In this document: one piece after another, positions 37,569 to 45,901 of the stretch
Position numbering within the stretch: the stretch's first letter is position 1
Layout: every line of letters starts with the position of its first letter
From: Stentor roeselii
Taxonomy: Eukaryota > Ciliophora > Heterotrichea > Heterotrichida > Stentoridae
Direction: 5' to 3'
Length of the DNA: 64,000 nucleotides
NCBI GenBank assembly: GCA_006503475.1
Contig: RSEH01000192.1
Location: 28,086-92,085, forward strand
Translations under genes and position numbers: made by a program
Notes under the pieces: generated by a model
What the model saw: only the letters and a program-made list of their open reading frames with translations
Told to the model about the DNA's origin: nothing
The model's database searches: none

Positions 37569-38318
37569 CTAAAAAGTCACGTTGGACTCATTTCTTCTTG
37601 CACTGTAAATTTTCGCATTTGCTTCTAAAACACGCTTTTGGCTCAGGTCTTGATGACTGATGCTGTTTTTCGTTGGGTCACTTATCACGGCTGGGGAATA
37701 CGCAGAGTGACAGAGAACGTTGCCTACCTCTGGAGCGTAAGTATTTGCTTCTTTTGCTAAACGTCTGGAATTGCTCTCGCTTTGGTCGAAGATACTTCGC
37801 TTCATGTGCTCGTAACTAAGTAGGTAGTACTAAATGTTGTCTCGGGTCTTGTAGTCTATTGTCTGCCCATCAGTCAGATGAGCAAAGGCAGAGGATTCAC
37901 TGATTTTTGGACGGACTCGCACCGAGTTGTCGCTTAGGGAGTCTTGGGTTATTGGGTTTCGTTCGGGTGGTTGGTACTCAGATCTCTTTAAACTAACTGT
38001 AGGAATATAAGTCTCACTATTCGAATGAGCGATGTACTTTCGTGAAGCCTTGGAATCGTTTATCGGCTGTCCAAACAAGTCAGATCTTTTGGACTTGGCT
38101 GCGAATTCACCCATAGCGATTCCTTGAGGCTTGGCTTGAGTTCCGATTGTTGGACGTAAGGTATGTTCTTTTCTTACTTCTGTCTCAACATCTACCTGCG
38201 TGATTGGATTGCGCGTCGGCGGCTTGATTGAGGTCTTTGGAGGCTGGTTGTAGAGCTTGTCAGTCATCTGCCCTTGCATGTAATGCAAGTAAGCTGGAGT
38301 TGTTGATTTTGCAGCCAT
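37569..38318 (-). CDS. Probable axonemal/microtubule protein with NPITQ motifs (spliced)
   Basis: Two exons separated by a 15-nt intron (37816-37830) give a 244-residue protein. Without splicing it looks like two small genes. Across the junction it reads TRDNIYYEHMKRSIFDQ. The protein is basic and mostly disordered. It has PPTRNPITQ and PPERNPITQ about 80 residues apart and further short repeated motifs. Proteins of this style in ciliates are often microtubule inner or surface proteins of the axoneme; that is inference. The gene at 3051-3548 has the related NPITG motif. It converges with the LRR gene, with only 21 bp between the stops. Confidence 0.82.
37816..37830 (-). other. 15-nt intron
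   Basis: On the coding strand gtactacctacttag. The exon ends in TA, and the intron's first G would complete a TAG stop. Splicing instead gives TAT (Tyr) and the frame continues into the second exon. Confidence 0.9.
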
Positions 38319-38622
38319 TTATTTATAGGTCTTTAATCAACAGATTGGCAGTTCGAAGGATTTTTTTATTTGGGATTTTGATAGGATTGGCATGTGAGGT
38401 TTGACTTGAGAACTCTGAAAGTAGAAGTTGAAGAGACGTGATTCAATGTACTTATCAACATTAGTGCCTATGTTCATTCCAATTATTCTCAGATAAAATA
38501 ACTTGACCCAAGCAGACTAAACTTACTCAAATTAATCAAAATTTTTCTTATTAAAATCTCACCTCCAATATCATAAATCTCTATTCAAACCTCATATACA
38601 CTGCCCTAATTAAAAACATTAC
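38319..38622. other. Intergenic region
   Basis: About 300 bp between two minus-strand genes. G/T-rich just upstream of the NPITQ gene, C/A-rich towards the next. No gene seen. Confidence 0.55.
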
Positions 38623-38889
38623 TTAAACCTCAACATTCAGAGTCCTCGGATAAACATAATCAGCTAAAGGGTGAAAGACTTTTGACTTACCCGGATTCGC
38701 TGTTTTGTATCTTTTTCCACTTCTTTCGAAATTTTTGGTAGTTTGTGACCTGATAATGATGGAATTCGCTTTTTGATTGAGAGTCTTTGAATAATCAATG
38801 AGCAATTTTTTATTAGTTGTGATTTCATTATCTCTCTCGACCGGTTTAAGTTTTTTACTTTTTGAACCACAGCAGAAGAATCTGAACAT
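38623..38889 (-). CDS. Small basic protein with N-terminal cysteine cluster
   Basis: An 88-residue protein starting MFRFFCCGSKSKKLKP. The cysteine pair next to aromatic and basic residues is a likely palmitoylation site (no Gly2, so no myristoylation), giving a membrane-bound small protein. The remainder is basic and polar, without a recognised domain, and contains several Ser/Thr and Lys/Arg runs. It shares the 'N-terminal Cys cluster plus charged body' design with the proteins at 5974-7119 and 19690-20070. The start ATG is the first in the frame. Function unknown. Confidence 0.62.
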   Translation of the reverse strand: MFRFFCCGSKSKKLKPVERDNEITTNKKLLIDYSKTLNQKANSIIIRSQTTKNFERSGKRYKTANPGKSKVFHPLADYVYPRTLNVEV

Positions 38890-39362
38890 TTTTCTTATAA
38901 GTGAATTTCAGTTGATGGATTAACTGGAAAGATGAATAAAATAAGATATTAAAAATTGTTAGTTGTTTAATTACTTTAAGTTTATTTTGAAAGGTTTTTT
39001 TTTGACTGATTTTGGAGTTTGGGGGATTGAAAAGGCTTCAGTGTAAGGTTGAGTAGTAGTAATGAAGAATTTATTATTTTAGGATTATGAAAAGATAGAG
39101 ATTTCCTTGGATATTAACTCAGAGAATTAAATAGAAGATTAGTAGTAAAGATTTAGAGTACTTTAGTTTTTTTAAAATAAGATTATTGATATTAAGAAGA
39201 TTCAAGAAAATCTTATTTCGAATGTTGAATCAATATCTTTATATTTTATTTAAAGTGTTCTTCAGTAATTTCAACTATCTTTAAAATCAACTAAATAAAC
39301 CCTTCTACTTCATTCTATTCACCCATTAAAATCAACCCATCCATTCTAACCTTTAAAATTAT
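38890..39362. other. Intergenic region
   Basis: About 470 bp, AT-rich. C/A-rich in the part next to the zinc-protein 3' end. No gene, RNA or repeat seen. Confidence 0.55.
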
Positions 39363-40451
39363 CTAACACCCCAAGCTACATTGATGCGTATTAAAAATCC
39401 CAAAAAATCCTATTTTCTTGCCACACCCAGTACAAATTTTACTTCCACAATTATCACATTTTAAAATTTGATACTTTCCCTCAATATTCCAATACTGAGT
39501 ATGACATTCCTCACACTGATAAGAGTTTCTTTGTTTAGGACAGATAGTGCAAAGATCCTTGCTATTTTTCTCTAAACAAGGTGAACAAATATCATGTCCA
39601 CAGTGATACTGATTAGTTTCTATAATCGGTATTTTTGTTCCACAAGCGCAACAATGATAATCACACAACCTACAAAATTTCCTTCCTTGATGTTCAACTA
39701 CGCAATTCACACATAAACTATGAGTCGTTTTATCACAGTCAAAAGTTCCTGTTTTTTTATAACAATTCGAGCACTTCTGATTCGGGTAACATTTAAAGCA
39801 CTTTATCTTCATCCGAGTGCATTTCATGCAAATATTATGATATTTTTTATTGCAAATCGATGAAGAACAAGCCGAGCAAGCATGTTGAGAGCAATTAAAA
39901 CATTTATTTTCAAGACTTGAGCAATTTCTGCAAATGAGATTTTTGCATAATGATGAGATTTTTATCTTTTTCACTGATTTGCAGATAAAGCAAGGACTTT
40001 CACATTTGAGGCAGAAGTCTTTGCCAAGAAGAGACTTTTCGTCACATATTAAACATTTGATTGGGTTGCAGTACTCGCAAGGGTTTCGCATTGTTGCAAT
40101 GCAGGGTTGACATAATTTATGATGACATATGAGAGTTGACACAAAACATTCTTGACCGCAGTTCATGCATGATGTGAGGCACAGTCCGCAGTCATCGTTG
40201 AATAAACAGTCAGGACACAGGCTGTGCCCGCAGGTTAGAAGGCTTATCGAGGAACTTGACTTGCAGATGTCGCAGATTATTTCTTTTGGGTCTTGAATTT
40301 TCACTGAGGATGAACAGATTGAGCAGATTGATTGAGAACTTGGAATAGGATTAAAGTGCTTTTCGCATAGTTTGTGGTATTTCAAGGCATTTGCGTATGC
40401 TATTGGAGGATTTTTACATATGAAGCAATGAAGAAAGCAATGCTCTTCCAT
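39363..40451 (-). CDS. Cysteine-rich RING/IBR-like zinc protein
   Basis: A 362-residue protein with about 60 cysteines, one in six residues, arranged as many CxxC pairs with intervening His. Sections resemble RING-type folds (CDICKSSSSISLLTCGHSLC, CPDCL...CGLC). The C-terminal end resembles the IBR/RING2 region of RBR ubiquitin ligases (CDNCGSKICTGCGKKIGFFG, then HQCSLGC). No Walker, kinase or membrane motif is present. The most likely role is E3 ubiquitin ligase or a multi-zinc scaffold; family members of this sort are numerous in ciliates. The start ATG follows CAATAA. Call of multi-zinc protein firm; E3 activity inferred. Confidence 0.82.
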   Translation of the reverse strand: MEEHCFLHCFICKNPPIAYANALKYHKLCEKHFNPIPSSQSICSICSSSVKIQDPKEIICDICKSSSSISLLTCGHSLCPDCLFNDDCGLCLTSCMNCGQECFVSTLICHHKLCQPCIATMRNPCEYCNPIKCLICDEKSLLGKDFCLKCESPCFICKSVKKIKISSLCKNLICRNCSSLENKCFNCSQHACSACSSSICNKKYHNICMKCTRMKIKCFKCYPNQKCSNCYKKTGTFDCDKTTHSLCVNCVVEHQGRKFCRLCDYHCCACGTKIPIIETNQYHCGHDICSPCLEKNSKDLCTICPKQRNSYQCEECHTQYWNIEGKYQILKCDNCGSKICTGCGKKIGFFGIFNTHQCSLGC

Positions 40452-41438
40452 TTATTGAAGGATTTTAGAGAGAGGGTTGAAATAGAGGAGGAAGAGTTTA
40501 GATGATTTTGAAAGTGGATTGATTTTTTTAGGATTTTAGGATTATTTATATTCTTTTTTGAAAAATATCATGAATTGGGTCTATTGGTGAAGGTTTAGGA
40601 TGAATATAGAATAAAGTGGATCTTAGATTAGAGGATTTCTAAGATGTTTTTATGATCAAATAAATTATTGATGAAAATACTTATGTGAGTTAGTTGTTTT
40701 AAATGAATTGATTATGCAATCTTTAGAGGATATTTCTTGATAGAGATATTTTAATGAATGCAGAGTATCGAGCAAAATTTTGAGCTAATAAGAAATTTAC
40801 AGTTTAGGTTGAATTTTAAGTATACATAATTAGTGCTTTTGCAAATTTTGAGATTTGCATTTATTTGACCTATTAGTGAGGTCTGTAAAAATCTTCACTC
40901 CTATTTCGATATAAGATCAAGGAAAGGTACAATTTGTTTCAATAAAGACTTAAAAATTAGGAAATGAGTATATTTTAGAATCCTCATAAAAATATGATGA
41001 AGCTTTCTGTGGAAACATTAAGTGGTAAATCATTAAATTAGATTCTTTATTTTGTAGTTTTGTTTTCATGGATATGAAAAAAAGATAATATCTTTATTAA
41101 TCATGTTGCAGTATTCTTGAAAGTTATTAAAACCTTAGACTAAACTTTACAGGCTATAATAATAATAAAATTTAAACCCATTCCAAAAAAATCTTCAAAC
41201 CTCCACTGCTACCCTATTCTAACCCAACTTCTCCCAACAAAAAATTTCCAGAAACTCAAAATTTTCATCCAACCCCAAAATCCCCAAAAACTTAACCCCT
41301 AGAAAACCATTCTATAAATAATCCCATCTCCCAAATAACTCAAAAATCTCAAAAAATCAAAAAAATTACCTCTTCAATCCTCAACATTCAAAGCTAATCC
41401 CACAACCCCCTTAAAAAAAAATCAACAAATATAATCCA
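40452..41438. other. Divergent intergenic region
   Basis: About 990 bp. The left 200 bp are G/T-rich (5' flank of the minus-strand zinc gene) and the right 280 bp very C/A-rich (5' flank of the plus-strand WD40 gene). The skew flips sign in the middle. No gene seen. Confidence 0.6.
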
Positions 41439-42758
41439 ATGTCTGAATTTATCGAGCCACGCGATCCTTTCTGTCGCGATTGTTTATGCCCAGCAGAGTT
41501 TCTCTGCAAATGCAACAACGTCGACACTTACATCTGCGGAGAGCACCTTGAGAGTCACTTAGACCGTGACTGTGAGCATCCAATAAGAGCGATAAACCGA
41601 AACGATACACCAGAATTCGAAATATCGAGCGACATTCAAGACTTAGAGCAAATTAACATCCAAGTCAGAGGCCACTGCAGACCCATCACGAGTCTGGCCG
41701 TTCACCAGGACGACTTGTTCAGTGGCGAGCGTGACGGGGTCTACAGATGGGACTCTCGCAATAAGAGACTCATTCAAAGGTACGAGATGAAGTCGCAGGT
41801 CTGGAATATTGCGATATTGTCCTCGAAGAACTTGTTAGCAGCGGCACTTGAGAATAAATCAGTCGAAGTTCTGGACTTTAACACTGGGGAAATAAAGCAT
41901 TCTCATGAATTTCACTCGAATCCAGTCACCCAAGTTAAATTTACCACAGATGGAAAGTTATTGATTTCTGCATGTGCTGGGGGAAATTTAGTTGTTTATT
42001 CACTGGATTCATCGGACTGTATGTATGATGAAAAAATTCATGAAGCACCTATTGTTGCAATGAGTATCTCTTTTGATAATAAGTACACAGTCACTTCTTC
42101 TGCTATAGCTAGTGATGGAGTCATCATTTGGGACATTGAGAGATGCTGCAAAAAGTTTATTTATACTAACAAAGAACACTTTAAAGAACCGATAGTTTCA
42201 ATATTCTGCACTTCTACTAATACTGTTGTCTTTGGAGGATATGAAGGAAATGTTTTCATTCTTGACTACCTGACAAATAAATTACTTAAGAATGAACCTA
42301 AAAAGATAGAAAAACGTAAGATTTACTCGATTATTGTAAAAAATGACTTGAGTGAAATCATTCTTGCTGATCATCATGACTGGATCAATCGTTATAGTTA
42401 TCCTGATGTTGAAGATATTTCTGGAAATTTCGAGGATAGGAATTATTTGACTGGACTTGTTTATGATAAGAATGAAGAAAGAATTTTTGGAATTTCTGGA
42501 GGAAAGAGCATCAGAGAGTTCATTAATGATGAGGAACTCACTCGTCTTGGGACTATTGGCCATGATACTCTTGTTTGTGTAAAAATCACCAGGGATAGAA
42601 AATACTTGGCTGGGTTTTATTTGGATGGAGGAGTCGTCTTTTATGACCCTGGATCTGGAAAAGTTGAGCATTATTTTGAAAGTATTGGAGAAGCTTATCA
42701 AATGATTGAAGAGTATCCTGAGTTTGGAATTCATTTGGATGATGAGGATATAGGATAG
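41439..42758 (+). CDS. WD40 protein with N-terminal B-box-like zinc finger
   Basis: A 439-residue protein. Residues about 12-47 carry C12, C15, C17, C23, C25, C33, H36, H40, C45 and H47, a B-box-like double zinc site (CRDCLCPAEFLCKC, CGEHLESH, CEHP). A seven-bladed propeller follows (about 65-425) with WD-like blades around GHCRPITSLAV, KSVEVLDFNTG, GNLVVYSLD and GVIIWDIE. The WD signatures are degenerate in several blades. B-box plus WD40 suggests a scaffold or substrate adaptor of ubiquitin ligases. The gene's last codons and stop are the start of a 148-bp tandem duplication. Confidence 0.85.
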   Translation: MSEFIEPRDPFCRDCLCPAEFLCKCNNVDTYICGEHLESHLDRDCEHPIRAINRNDTPEFEISSDIQDLEQINIQVRGHCRPITSLAVHQDDLFSGERDGVYRWDSRNKRLIQRYEMKSQVWNIAILSSKNLLAAALENKSVEVLDFNTGEIKHSHEFHSNPVTQVKFTTDGKLLISACAGGNLVVYSLDSSDCMYDEKIHEAPIVAMSISFDNKYTVTSSAIASDGVIIWDIERCCKKFIYTNKEHFKEPIVSIFCTSTNTVVFGGYEGNVFILDYLTNKLLKNEPKKIEKRKIYSIIVKNDLSEIILADHHDWINRYSYPDVEDISGNFEDRNYLTGLVYDKNEERIFGISGGKSIREFINDEELTRLGTIGHDTLVCVKITRDRKYLAGFYLDGGVVFYDPGSGKVEHYFESIGEAYQMIEEYPEFGIHLDDEDIG

Positions 42759-43082
42759 ATATTTTAATTTGGATAGGGATAAAGAGGTTTAAATTTAGAA
42801 GAAATAGTATTCGAGATGATTGATTTTTTTAAAGGATTAAAGAGGTTTATTAAATGATTAAATAGTGTCTGATTAAATTGAATGGGATGATGAGGATATT
42901 GAATAGATATTTTAATTTTGATAGGGATAAAGAGGTTTAAATTTAGAAGAAATAGTATTCGAGATGATTGATTTTTTTAAAGGATTAAAGAGGTTTATTA
43001 AATGATTAAATAGTGTCTGATTAAATTGAATGGGATGATGAGGATATTGATAGATATTTTAATTTTGATAGGGATAAAGAGC
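42741..43082. repeat. 148-bp tandem repeat overlapping the WD40 gene's 3' end
   Basis: The phrase gatgaggata recurs at 42741, 42889 and 43037, a period of exactly 148 bp. Copies 1 and 2 are nearly identical; copy 3 stops after about 45 bp. Copy 1 contains the last codons and TAG stop of the WD40 gene. The later copies carry the same codons and their own stops, so the gene's terminus was duplicated downstream of itself. Confidence 0.92.
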
Positions 43083-43316
43083 TTTGAATTCATAATCAAT
43101 ATAAGGGAAGGATGATTGATTGGATTTAGGAGAATTTTTTTAGTAATGTATTAAATAAGCATAATAATACAAAACACAAGATATTGTCTTGAACTTCAAG
43201 CTTGAAAAACCTAGAGTTCTAAAAAATCTCAGAAGAATAATCCTAATCATTACCCAAACTAAATATTCGAAAATTGATAAATTAGTATCAGGCCAAAAAA
43301 TGCTCTTCTATAATAA
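43083..43316. other. Spacer before the VIT-vWA gene
   Basis: About 230 bp, AT-rich. Nothing recognised apart from the TATAATAA sequence directly before the next start. Confidence 0.5.
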
Positions 43317-45506
43317 ATGTTCTTTATGAAGCTCTTCCGAAAGAAAACTCAAATAAATGAGAACTGCAATCTCTCTCTCAAGACCTCAAGAGTATTTTTA
43401 ACAGTTGATGCTTCAATTGTATTATTAACAGCGACTCAGACCTACAAGAACATTGACTCATCTCCAATTGAAGTAACTTATAAATTTCCTCGTCTAAATA
43501 ATTCAGTCCTGATCTCGCTGATCATTAAACTTAATGACGGATCAATAATAAAAGCCTCGATACACGAGCTTGATGAATCTCTCCAAATGTATCAGGATGC
43601 AATTTCTTCTGGAAATTCTGCTGTTTTGGCCCAAGAATTGAAAGATAATCGATTAAAATTTACTATCGGAAATATCTTACCTGGTGAAAGTTTTATTGTT
43701 GAACTTCAGTTGAGTTATCCGGTTTCTTGCCGTGATTCTTTTTGGGAAATCTTCATTCCGTTTGATTTTCTCACTGACTCAAAAATCTTAAAAACTTTTG
43801 AAATATTCTTGGAACTTAAAAGCCCCAGAAAAATATTAAACTTTTCCTGCAATTCTCAATCTTCTTTAAATTTAACACAAGGTAGTCTCAACCTTTCAGG
43901 TACAATTAAAACTTTAAAACAAGAAGACATAATCATAAGATACAAAACTGAAAACTTTCAAGTACCTTTAAGTTTCTTCCAAAAGGTGAATAACTCTTTT
44001 TACACCCTTACTTCTTTTATACCTCAAGCAGAAAACAACATCCAAGATGCGGAAGGAATGGGCGAGTTTATTTTTTTTCTTGACAGAAGTGGGTCTATGA
44101 AGGGCAACAAAGTTGATATGGCTAAAAAAGCAGCTTTACTATTTATCAAGAGTCTTCCTGAAGGATCTTTATTTAATATAGTGAGTTTTGGAACTTACTT
44201 TAATCTTATGTTTTCAGTTTCAGTTGAAAATTCAACAGAAAATGTGAACTTTGCGTTGGATCAAATCAAAAGATTCGATGCTGATTTAGGAGACACTGAC
44301 ATTTTTAATCCCTTAAGAAAAATATTTTCGATTGAGTCTCAAACAGGGTACTCAAAAATAATCTTTTTACTCACTGATGGCCAAGTAGACGATCCAGAAT
44401 TAGTAATAAAACTAATAAAAAAAAACTCCTCGAAATTCAAAGTAAACACTTTTGGAATCGGCAGCGACTTCGATCAAAATCTGATCAAAAAAGCAGCAGA
44501 AGCTGGTAAAGGTTCCTCGAATTATGTGAAAAATGTGTCTGAAATTGGTAAAAAAGTAATCATCACACTAAGTAAATGTTTATCTCCAACATTATCAAAC
44601 TGGGAAATTTTATGGGATGGCGAAAACTACCCGAAAATATTTGGAACTTTAAATTATGGTGAAAGATTTGTGATGTTTTCAAAAATTGATGAAATACCGA
44701 AGAACCCTGTGACAATAAAAGCATTTGATAATGCAAGCCGATCTTTTAAAACTATGGAAATTAGAGAGTTTCAAGAAACTCGCACGAATGTTTTTCAGCT
44801 CTGGGCGAATAGTAAAATTAAAGACCTGGAGGAGAACAAAGAAGTTAATTTTGAAGAAATTGTTAAAGTTTCTTTGGAATCTGGAGTTTTGTCGAAGAAT
44901 ACTGCTTTTTTTGCTCAGAAAATCAATAATGAAGCTATTGTTTCTGAGATGAAAATAATGAAAGCAAATAAAACGATTAAGATTGAAGATAATTGCAAAG
45001 ATGATTGTGAAGATGATAGTGAACTAGGATGTGAAAATGATGATCTTTCTGGAGGGATTATCGGGGATAGCGAGGAAGAAAGTAAAAGGAGTAAGTCTTT
45101 AGAAAATAATATGAAAGATAGAGAAAAAATAGATTTACAGGAGTTTATGTTTGAGGATAACAGAATGAATATTAAAGAAAAAAAAATTTACAAAACAGAT
45201 TCAAAGAAATCGTTTGATAAACTTGAATTTTTTAACTTGATTTCACTTCAAAATTCTTCAGGTTTCTGGAATTATTCAGATTTTACTGAAGAAAGTCTCT
45301 TGAAGAAAGTACCAAAAGACTTTGTTAAATGTGAAGATCAGGAAAATGCAATCTGCACTCTCATGGTTCTTGCTTACTTGCATAAAAACTTGAGCAAAAA
45401 ACATGAAGAATGGTTTTTAATAGAAAAAAAAGCCTTGAAATGGTTAAATTCAAGAAGTGTGAGTTACAAGAGCATTGAAAAAGAATTAATTTTCTTATTG
45501 AATTAG
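43317..45506 (+). CDS. VIT and vWA domain protein
   Basis: A 729-residue protein. An N-terminal VIT domain (about 15-150: VFLTVDASIVLLTATQTYKN, VTYKFPRLNNSVLI, FTIGNILPGESFIVELQLSY) is followed by a von Willebrand A domain (about 245-425). The latter has an intact metal-ion site, DRSGSMKG at about 256-263, and a downstream DGQVDDP. The rest is a helical, acidic region. This is the layout of inter-alpha-trypsin-inhibitor heavy chains and VWA5-type proteins. No signal peptide is present (MFFMKLFRKKTQINEN), so an intracellular role is likely. vWA with a complete MIDAS suggests metal-dependent ligand binding. The ATG at 43317 follows TATAATAA. Confidence 0.9.
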   Translation: MFFMKLFRKKTQINENCNLSLKTSRVFLTVDASIVLLTATQTYKNIDSSPIEVTYKFPRLNNSVLISLIIKLNDGSIIKASIHELDESLQMYQDAISSGNSAVLAQELKDNRLKFTIGNILPGESFIVELQLSYPVSCRDSFWEIFIPFDFLTDSKILKTFEIFLELKSPRKILNFSCNSQSSLNLTQGSLNLSGTIKTLKQEDIIIRYKTENFQVPLSFFQKVNNSFYTLTSFIPQAENNIQDAEGMGEFIFFLDRSGSMKGNKVDMAKKAALLFIKSLPEGSLFNIVSFGTYFNLMFSVSVENSTENVNFALDQIKRFDADLGDTDIFNPLRKIFSIESQTGYSKIIFLLTDGQVDDPELVIKLIKKNSSKFKVNTFGIGSDFDQNLIKKAAEAGKGSSNYVKNVSEIGKKVIITLSKCLSPTLSNWEILWDGENYPKIFGTLNYGERFVMFSKIDEIPKNPVTIKAFDNASRSFKTMEIREFQETRTNVFQLWANSKIKDLEENKEVNFEEIVKVSLESGVLSKNTAFFAQKINNEAIVSEMKIMKANKTIKIEDNCKDDCEDDSELGCENDDLSGGIIGDSEEESKRSKSLENNMKDREKIDLQEFMFEDNRMNIKEKKIYKTDSKKSFDKLEFFNLISLQNSSGFWNYSDFTEESLLKKVPKDFVKCEDQENAICTLMVLAYLHKNLSKKHEEWFLIEKKALKWLNSRSVSYKSIEKELIFLLN

Positions 45507-45901
45507 TTAAATTAGTAATGAATCACTATAGATAATATTGGCTTAGCATCAATAAAAGAGTTATTTATATTGAGTAGATATTTAAAGATTTTAATGAAAT
45601 AACAATTAAGTTGTTTCAATAAATATAAAATAGTCTATGCTATATTATTTATGAACAAAACTACATAAACTCTTGAAATCATTCCAAGAGATATTTAAAC
45701 AAAATCAGTTCTCCTAAATAAGGAAGTATTTTAGATTGAATATTTTTCTATCAAATCCAAGTCAATTTAAAAACTATCTAAATACCCAAAATTTTAATTA
45801 TCAAATGAGTAACAAAAAATATATTTGCTTCATAATTTAATAACAAAATGCTTATGGAGAACTTCTATTAGCCTAAATGTTTATGATTAAGAAAGATTCA
45901 A
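45507..45901. other. Convergent intergenic region
   Basis: About 400 bp between two converging genes. AT-rich, no gene, RNA or repeat seen. Confidence 0.55.
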
